Source of the DNA: a virus
Virus record (IMG/VR): IMGVR_UViG_3300041405_000058
Span: 1 to 20,119 of that record
DNA: 20,119 nt
Direction: 5' to 3' (one strand)
Shown: in pieces, positions 15,253 to 20,119 of the stretch
Position numbering within the stretch: the stretch's first letter is position 1
Layout of the letters: each line of letters starts with the position of its first letter
Translations under genes and position numbers: made by a program
The notes under the pieces: model-generated
The model's database searches: none
What the model was told of the DNA's origin: nothing
Seen by the model: only the letters and a program-made list of their open reading frames with translations

Positions 15253-16143
15253 ATGAGTATTCTTGCTTTTATTGAATCCATGCCAGCGGTCATGGAGCGT
15301 CGGTCTGTCCTAGCCGCCGTTGAACAACTGAAGATGGAGTACGACGACACCGTCGCACCATTCATCGATGATGTTCGTGCCGCATTTGAAGGCGTTGAAA
15401 TGAAGTCCGTGCTGATGAAGCGTATGGATACCGTTACCCGACGTTTTGTAAGCTTCAATGGTAACTCATTCAACCTGATTCTGAATAACCTCGCTAACTT
15501 GCGCAACGCATTCCCGATCATCGAGAAAGATGTACGTACCGCATTCAGTGTACAGTTCACCAATACCAACATGTCCTTCGAACGTGCTAACGTTTTGAAG
15601 TTCATCGAAGCACTGGCTTTCTACATCCGTTATGGTCGTAAGTTTATGCTGTTCGCTATTGCTCAAGAAGCACTGGCGGCTGGTAAAGCTACCCCACCTA
15701 AATGGTCGGCTGCTGAAGCCGAGTGGATCAACGACAACATGGATCAGTTTGCTGGTCTGTACGTAACCATGTCGCTACCACCAGATCAGTTCAAGGCACG
15801 TCTCCAGAAAGCATCTAATGCTATCGTTGATTCGGGTACATTTGCTATCGCTCAACAGTCGTTGGGTGTTGCTAAGACTGATCCCCTGGAGATGGACGGT
15901 TTCTCCCCACGTCAGAACATCTTCATGATGGCCGGTAAGTTCCTGGCTGAACTCCAAGTGAGTCGTTACCACGAAGCCAAGGAAGAGTTCTATGGTCTGC
16001 AACTGCGGTTGAACGAACTACAAGAACTGCTGAAAGGTGAGCCTGCTAACCCAGTCGTCCAGAAGCAGATCCAGGCTTACGAGAAACGCATCTCTGAGTA
16101 CACTTATGAAATGCGCCGTATCGAAGAGAAAGCCGGCATCTAA
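15253..16143 (+). CDS. Putative virion-associated helical protein, 296 aa
   Basis: ATG at 15253, 11 nt after the previous stop. TAAGGA, formed by the stop codon and the next bases, supplies the ribosome binding site. The protein is almost wholly alpha-helical: an N-terminal MSILAFIESMPAVMERRSVL, a central FIEALAFYIRYGRKFMLFAIAQEAL helix with aromatic and hydrophobic faces, and a C-terminal coiled-coil-like stretch at about residues 238-296 (EEFYGLQLRLNELQELL..., then YEKRISEYTYEMRRIEE). No catalytic motif is seen. It is tightly spaced with its neighbours, suggesting subunits made together. I do not recognise the family; a structural or assembly (scaffold or chaperone) role is possible. Confidence 0.8.
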   Translation: MSILAFIESMPAVMERRSVLAAVEQLKMEYDDTVAPFIDDVRAAFEGVEMKSVLMKRMDTVTRRFVSFNGNSFNLILNNLANLRNAFPIIEKDVRTAFSVQFTNTNMSFERANVLKFIEALAFYIRYGRKFMLFAIAQEALAAGKATPPKWSAAEAEWINDNMDQFAGLYVTMSLPPDQFKARLQKASNAIVDSGTFAIAQQSLGVAKTDPLEMDGFSPRQNIFMMAGKFLAELQVSRYHEAKEEFYGLQLRLNELQELLKGEPANPVVQKQIQAYEKRISEYTYEMRRIEEKAGI

Positions 16144-16152
16144 GGAGCTTAC

Positions 16153-16686
16153 ATGTCCAATATCGCCGTAAGACCGTTTCCAGAAAATCGCGATTACTCG
16201 GGCGGTCAAGCTAAGGCTAGTCGCCGCTTCGAAATGCGCGCTGGTGATCCTCGGGTACATGACTTGTTCGTGGAGTATTCCAACTTCCCTAAACAAGCTA
16301 TTACTTGGGATTTCCAGAAACGAGTGATTAACCTCGCTCAAGACATGTTCGCTGGTGAATATAGCTGGTTCATTCGACAAGATGCTAACGCGCTGTTGAA
16401 AGATCAGAACTACGCCTTCGTACTTGATACCGTGCGGTTCATCGCCTCGGGTACTCGTAAGTTTAGTATCCACACTTGGCCAGCCTTGCTGACCTATGAT
16501 GTACCTATTGTGACTGAGTCCGTTGAAGGTCGTCGAGATATCTATTTCTTGACCCAGAAACTGGATGTACCTACTAACAATGAACAATTCATTGCTAAGT
16601 GGCTGTCACACAAAGGTGGCTTCGATGACCTGATGTACACGATGAACATGTTGTTCGGTAATGTACCTGCGAAAGTGAACACTTAA
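16153..16686 (+). CDS. Hypothetical phage protein, 177 aa
   Basis: ATG at 16153, 9 nt after the previous stop, with TAAGGAG as combined stop and ribosome binding site. It is a compact mixed alpha/beta protein with a basic, Pro/Arg-rich start (MSNIAVRPFPENRDYSG) and a Trp/Phe-rich middle (ITWDFQKRVINLAQDMF, YSWFIRQ, FSIHTWPALLTYDVP). No signal peptide, membrane helix, zinc site or nucleotide-binding motif is seen. It lies in the operon of three larger putative virion proteins, with matched spacing. The family is not recognised and no function is assigned. Confidence 0.8.
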   Translation: MSNIAVRPFPENRDYSGGQAKASRRFEMRAGDPRVHDLFVEYSNFPKQAITWDFQKRVINLAQDMFAGEYSWFIRQDANALLKDQNYAFVLDTVRFIASGTRKFSIHTWPALLTYDVPIVTESVEGRRDIYFLTQKLDVPTNNEQFIAKWLSHKGGFDDLMYTMNMLFGNVPAKVNT

Positions 16687-16695
16687 GGAGGGATA

Positions 16696-17979
16696 ATGGT
16701 TAATTCAATTAGCCATTCCCAGCCTACTAATCTCGGCGGGGTAACACCCGCCGATTTTAACGTCTTGTCCAATGAGTATTTCCAAGACCTAGATCGTTAC
16801 CAGTTAGGACTGGATACGACGGTTAAGGAAATGGCTTCGCTTGAACTACTTGTAGATTACCTTAATAAGGGTGATCCGCAGATGTTGAGTTATGCCCTCG
16901 AGAAGTTCGAACTCAGTCAGGTGATTTCCAATGAGGACGTCGACCGTGCGGCAATGCAGGCTTGGGATCGTATAAAGATAAACCTGCGTCGATTCCAGAG
17001 TGATCTGTTTGGTTATGCCAAGGTTATTCAGTCTGGAGCTGACCGACTAGTAGAACGCCTTGAGATGTTAATGGACATGGCTAGTAAAGCTAACTCCAAA
17101 CCATTCAAGGAGGAAATAACTTTAAAGAAGACGGCTAAGTTTTCTCTTAATGGTAGTTTCCAACCAAAAGACATTCGACCAGTACTAGAAGATACGAACA
17201 ACGTCTATGACTTCTTGGATAAAGTGCTGTTGAACTACATGAAGCAGATCGATAAACTCTTGCAGACTGTACAACCCAACCAGACTTTTCCTGAGGGCGC
17301 ACAAGTACGTTTTGATCTCTTCACTGCTGGTAAGTGGATGAAGAACTTCACACCACTAGCTGAACCAGACGACCGGTTCCGTACCAATGCTTTTGTAGTG
17401 AGGGGTATCACCGCTCAAGGCGAGAAGGCACTGTATTATGCAGGTCCACCAGATATTAATGAAGAGGGCACTGCTGACTGGGGCTACTTCATTAATACCA
17501 TCCGTACCATGCGCTTTCGTTATATCAAGGTTCCTAACCAAGTACCGGTAAACGAATCTGATGACACCATTAAGGTAGAAGCTGCAATGACGATCCGTCA
17601 ACGCATCGGCTATCTGTTGGGTTGCGCTAAACGGATCGCTGCTCGTAAAGGGTATGATCAAAAGATTTCCACGGAGTTACGTAAGATCGAACGTTCCGCT
17701 GACAAGCTCCGTAACGCTGCACGTCAGGCTAAACCACAAAAGCCTAGTGGTGATCCAGAAGCTGATCAAGAAACGCCAGCAGCCGTAGCTGAGATCGTTA
17801 GAGACCTAACTCTGATCATGAATAGCACGATGCGACTAGTTAACGAGTTTAATCACGCTATCGCTGGACAGATTCGATTGATCGGTGCTCTTGGATTCGT
17901 GGCGGATCTGGAGTTGAAAGCCTTTGAGGCTCCACTCGAGAAACCTAAACCTGAAATACAAGACAAACTCGATACATAA
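16696..17979 (+). CDS. Putative virion structural / internal head protein, 427 aa
   Basis: ATG at 16696 with a strong AAGGAGG 4 nt upstream and a 9-nt gap from the previous gene. The N-terminal half is helical (DLDRYQLGLDTTVKEMASLE, then RLVERLEMLMDMASKAN). A central beta-like insert (about residues 146-280) holds KFSLNGSFQPKDIRPVLED, PEGAQVRFDLFTAG and FRTNAFVVRGITAQGEKALYYAG. The C-terminal helical part includes a charged Pro/Lys linker (about 345-360). The helix, beta insert, helix layout loosely recalls the 639-aa protein downstream, where an LPGGYTFKVMG strand sits in the same relative place. That suggests a common head-protein theme, but the similarity is weak. It is the last gene of the operon, with a terminator directly after it. 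Confidence 0.75.
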   Translation: MVNSISHSQPTNLGGVTPADFNVLSNEYFQDLDRYQLGLDTTVKEMASLELLVDYLNKGDPQMLSYALEKFELSQVISNEDVDRAAMQAWDRIKINLRRFQSDLFGYAKVIQSGADRLVERLEMLMDMASKANSKPFKEEITLKKTAKFSLNGSFQPKDIRPVLEDTNNVYDFLDKVLLNYMKQIDKLLQTVQPNQTFPEGAQVRFDLFTAGKWMKNFTPLAEPDDRFRTNAFVVRGITAQGEKALYYAGPPDINEEGTADWGYFINTIRTMRFRYIKVPNQVPVNESDDTIKVEAAMTIRQRIGYLLGCAKRIAARKGYDQKISTELRKIERSADKLRNAARQAKPQKPSGDPEADQETPAAVAEIVRDLTLIMNSTMRLVNEFNHAIAGQIRLIGALGFVADLELKAFEAPLEKPKPEIQDKLDT

Positions 17980-17987
17980 TAGCCAAG

Positions 17988-18012
17988 TGGGAACCTACGT
18001 GGTTCCCATTAT
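17988..18012 (+). terminator. Hairpin terminator closing the 14015-17979 operon
   Basis: TGGGAACC (17988-17995) pairs with GGTTCCCA (18001-18008) around a TACGT loop and is followed by TTATG. It lies 8 nt after the stop and just before the TATGTTATT motif. Confidence 0.75.
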
Positions 18013-18014
18013 GC

Positions 18015-18023
18015 TATGTTATT
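18015..18023 (+). promoter_or_regulatory. Putative late promoter motif TATGTTATT
   Basis: TATGTTATT directly follows the terminator hairpin and lies 25 nt before the ATG at 18049. It is identical to the minus-strand motif at 3147-3155. Confidence 0.5.
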
Positions 18024-18048
18024 CTAAATCCTCAAAGAGAGAACAAAC

Positions 18049-19968
18049 ATGTCCCTGTTCAACCTCAAATCGCTCGTTAGTAAGGAAGACTTTGCTGATG
18101 CGCACGAGCCAGTCAATGACGGCGTAAAAGATGTACCCAATGCTCAGACCATCGCAGCCAGTGTTAAGAGCGCTGACACTGGGACTGACACCAACAACGC
18201 TGGCCCAGCTAAAGTAATCCCTGAAAAGGAAGATACTGATGACGCCACCGAAAAACAATTCGACACCGTTGGCGAGAAAACCACCAAGGGTGATAGCGGT
18301 ACTGCTCCAGCTAAGTCGGATGCAGGTGCCGAAGATACCCAAACGGATTCCACTGATGGAGCAACCAAAGCACCGCCATTCGTAAAGAAAGACGAGGCTG
18401 AAATTACTGAGTCCGAAGGTAATCCTTCTAAACCGGTTGATGCTCCACTGGAACACGAAACCAAAGAAGCTGCTGAAGACGAGCAGAAGAAGACTGAAAA
18501 AGTCACCGAGTCACTCGAGTCGTATGCTCAACACGCTCCGCGCTTTGACATCGTTGGTTATCCTAATGCTGACCGTGAGAAACTCACCCAACGCATGAAC
18601 TGGCTTGCCCGTCGTACCGGCAATGCTACCAACGTAACTATCTCCACTGAATCGATTACCAAGTTGGCTGAAGCTGGCCGAGCACGCGTACAACACTTGG
18701 CCAAACAAGTTGAACGACACGAACAACGTAAAGTATCGGCTGAGAACTACGAAGCCGTAGTTGATCAGGCTGTAGCTGGTCTGCCAACTGAACATGGTAG
18801 CGAACCATTGCCAGCAGAAGTAGCTGAAGCTATTACCGAACGTGAGATCATGCCACTGGACGTTGATACTACGGGTATCATCCAAGTGCAGGACGCTATT
18901 CAGACTTTGCATGAAGGTCAGGTAGCTCTTGAGAAACACCTCGCTATCATCCGTGGTACCAAACGTATTTCCAAACAAGCAGCTGCTGTATTACAAGCCG
19001 GTCTGGAACACATTGACCAAGTATGTGGTCTGAAAGTACGTGCTACCGGTCTGGAAGGTTACGACACTTCCCCTAAAGCCGCGATGGAAGATGCTGAAGT
19101 CAATGAGAAATCGCTGTTGGATCGTGCTGGTGAAATCGGTGCTAAGATTCTTCAGTTCCTTCGTGAGCTGTCTGCTAAAGCAAAAGTGATGTGGCAGAAG
19201 TATGAGTCGGGTGTGGCTTCAGTACAAACCAAAATGGTTGCCGTTAAGAAGGAAGTCGATGCTCTTAAAGGTACCCCTACTTCACAAAGCCTTGACGTTA
19301 CCCAAACCTCCGATGCATTTATGTTCATTGGTAAAGAGTTCGTAGGTGATGCAGTATCAGACGAGGAAATGCTAGTTTCCTTTGAACTCGGTAAGATCAT
19401 GAATACGATCCAGAAAGAAATCTCTGGTCCGGTTCTGGCTATTCTGCGTAACGGTAGTGTCGACGAAGAAACCCTTGAGAAGATCCATGAAGTACTGGAT
19501 AATCATGAACTGGATGTCGGTAACGGTAAGGAAACAGAATTGCCGGGTGGCTACACCTTCAAGGTAATGGGTCCTGCGTTCTCTATTGAGAAAGGACAAC
19601 CTGCCAGAAGCACCAAAGTTCCAGTAGCTGATATGACTGATCCAGGTCAACTCAAGCGCAACTTTGCCGAGATCTATAAGTTCACCGGTAAACTGGCTGA
19701 CGCTGATCAGATCGATGTTTTCGTAACGATCAATGAGAAGCTGACTCAGGAATTGATTAGCCTGCGTAAACGTGCACAACGTGGTATGTTCGATGAAGAA
19801 CTTTATCAGCGTATCCAAAGCACCGCGGCTCATATCACCGACCGTTATTTCAACCTTTCGAAATACTTCGAAGTAATGGGCGTCTTGGCTAAAGCTCAAG
19901 CTAGCCGTGCTAAGGTATATCACTGGTTGGCTCAAGCATGGAACAATAGTTATCAGACCGACGACTAA
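18049..19968 (+). CDS. Putative head inner-body-type protein with acidic propeptide-like N-terminus, 639 aa
   Basis: ATG at 18049; the ribosome binding site is only purine-rich (AAAGAGAGAA). Residues about 15-160 are low-complexity, acidic and Thr/Lys/Ala-rich, probably disordered. A helical domain with many S/A-x-E triplets follows, for example S155-L-E157, S230-A-E and A345-M-E347. Residues 334-382 (GLEGYDTSPKAAM..., then DRAGEIGAKILQFLRELSAKAKVMW) align with the post-SQE region of the 415-aa protein at 7905. The rest is helical with a beta insert around 498-525 (LPGGYTFKVMGPAF) and ends in a Tyr/Trp/Ala-rich helix. This matches the idea of a phiKZ-type inner-body protein processed by a prohead protease during head maturation; role and cleavage site are inferred. 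It is a single-gene unit with its own promoter motif and terminator. Confidence 0.8.
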   Translation: MSLFNLKSLVSKEDFADAHEPVNDGVKDVPNAQTIAASVKSADTGTDTNNAGPAKVIPEKEDTDDATEKQFDTVGEKTTKGDSGTAPAKSDAGAEDTQTDSTDGATKAPPFVKKDEAEITESEGNPSKPVDAPLEHETKEAAEDEQKKTEKVTESLESYAQHAPRFDIVGYPNADREKLTQRMNWLARRTGNATNVTISTESITKLAEAGRARVQHLAKQVERHEQRKVSAENYEAVVDQAVAGLPTEHGSEPLPAEVAEAITEREIMPLDVDTTGIIQVQDAIQTLHEGQVALEKHLAIIRGTKRISKQAAAVLQAGLEHIDQVCGLKVRATGLEGYDTSPKAAMEDAEVNEKSLLDRAGEIGAKILQFLRELSAKAKVMWQKYESGVASVQTKMVAVKKEVDALKGTPTSQSLDVTQTSDAFMFIGKEFVGDAVSDEEMLVSFELGKIMNTIQKEISGPVLAILRNGSVDEETLEKIHEVLDNHELDVGNGKETELPGGYTFKVMGPAFSIEKGQPARSTKVPVADMTDPGQLKRNFAEIYKFTGKLADADQIDVFVTINEKLTQELISLRKRAQRGMFDEELYQRIQSTAAHITDRYFNLSKYFEVMGVLAKAQASRAKVYHWLAQAWNNSYQTDD

Positions 19969-19976
19969 TAACCATT

Positions 19977-20005
19977 AGGGGAGGTAACACTCCCCTTTCT
20001 ATTTC
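19977..20005 (+). terminator. Hairpin terminator after the 639-aa gene
   Basis: AGGGGAG (19977-19983) pairs with CTCCCCT (19990-19996) around a 6-nt loop and is followed by TTCTATTT. It lies 8 nt after the stop codon. Confidence 0.75.
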
Positions 20006-20021
20006 ATAAAAGGTATTTCGT

Positions 20022-20119
20022 ATGCACGATGACACTCGTGAACATCACACTAATCACGCTGGAACGAATGACGAGCCTCTTGAACAAGTAGGTGCCGATA
20101 ACATCATTCACGATACCGT
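20022..20119 (+). CDS. Start of a His/Asp-rich hypothetical protein, cut by window end
   Basis: ATG at 20022 with AAAGG 8 nt upstream; the frame stays open to the window edge (32 complete codons). The visible N-terminus is polar and rich in His (6), Asp, Glu, Asn and Thr, beginning MHDDTREHHTNHAGTNDEP. This acidic low-complexity start resembles in style the N-terminus of the preceding 639-aa protein, so it may be another internal head-type protein with a propeptide, but too little is visible to decide. It lies directly after the terminator at 19977-20005, without a TATGTTA motif, so read-through or a different promoter is possible. Confidence 0.65.
   Translation, partial: MHDDTREHHTNHAGTNDEPLEQVGADNIIHDT

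Overview
The window looks like part of a jumbo (giant) tailed-phage genome, most likely a myovirus in the broad phiKZ-related lineage. The support is indirect. There is a divergent family B DNA polymerase fragment, dense operons of large virion-type proteins with no ordinary bacterial genes, paired proteins resembling phiKZ-type head inner-body proteins with S/A-x-E candidate processing sites, and a recurring TATG-centred promoter-like motif that matches what I recall of phiKZ-type late promoters. The host cannot be read from the sequence; a Gram-negative host is the natural guess. No tRNA, rRNA, CRISPR array, insertion sequence or integrase was found.

Layout, left to right. (1) 1-906 (+): 3' end of an unrecognised gene, closed by a hairpin terminator. 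(2) 978-2384 (+) and 2424-3125 (-): convergent fibre-type genes, one with two related modules and one glycine-rich, sharing a terminator. (3) 5668-3195 (-): family B polymerase N-terminal part, with exonuclease motifs and motif A but no motif B or C, translationally coupled (TAATG) to a small conserved phage protein. (4) 5669-5885: divergent control region with nested inverted repeats. (5) 5886-9152 (+): operon of an HExxH membrane-associated metallopeptidase, an unknown 146-aa protein, a Gp49-family protein and a 415-aa putative inner-head protein. (6) 9916-9194 (-): a short fibre gene that is a paralogue of the C-terminal module of the 978-2384 gene. (7) 13977-9995 (-): two large structural proteins, the second a candidate baseplate wedge protein. 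(8) 14015-17979 (+): four-gene operon of putative virion proteins with gaps of 9-11 nt. (9) 18049-19968 (+): 639-aa putative inner-head protein with a long acidic N-terminus. (10) 20022-end (+): start of a His/Asp-rich protein, cut by the window edge.

The window appears to combine virion assembly genes (fibres, structural proteins, putative internal head proteins) with one replication unit (polymerase fragment plus small partner). Transcription units are separated by compact GC hairpins. Four of these hairpins are followed closely by TATGTTA(A/T)T, and a related TATGATTA precedes the metallopeptidase operon. The polymerase unit and the divergent pair at 13978-14014 lack the motif, which hints at a different temporal class or a different promoter type.

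Most valuable leads: the incomplete polymerase; the terminator-promoter cassettes; the fibre genes sharing a tiny N-terminal M(L/I)E(H/A)L leader and a duplicated or exchanged module; the unusual phage metallopeptidase; and the inner-head-like paralogues.
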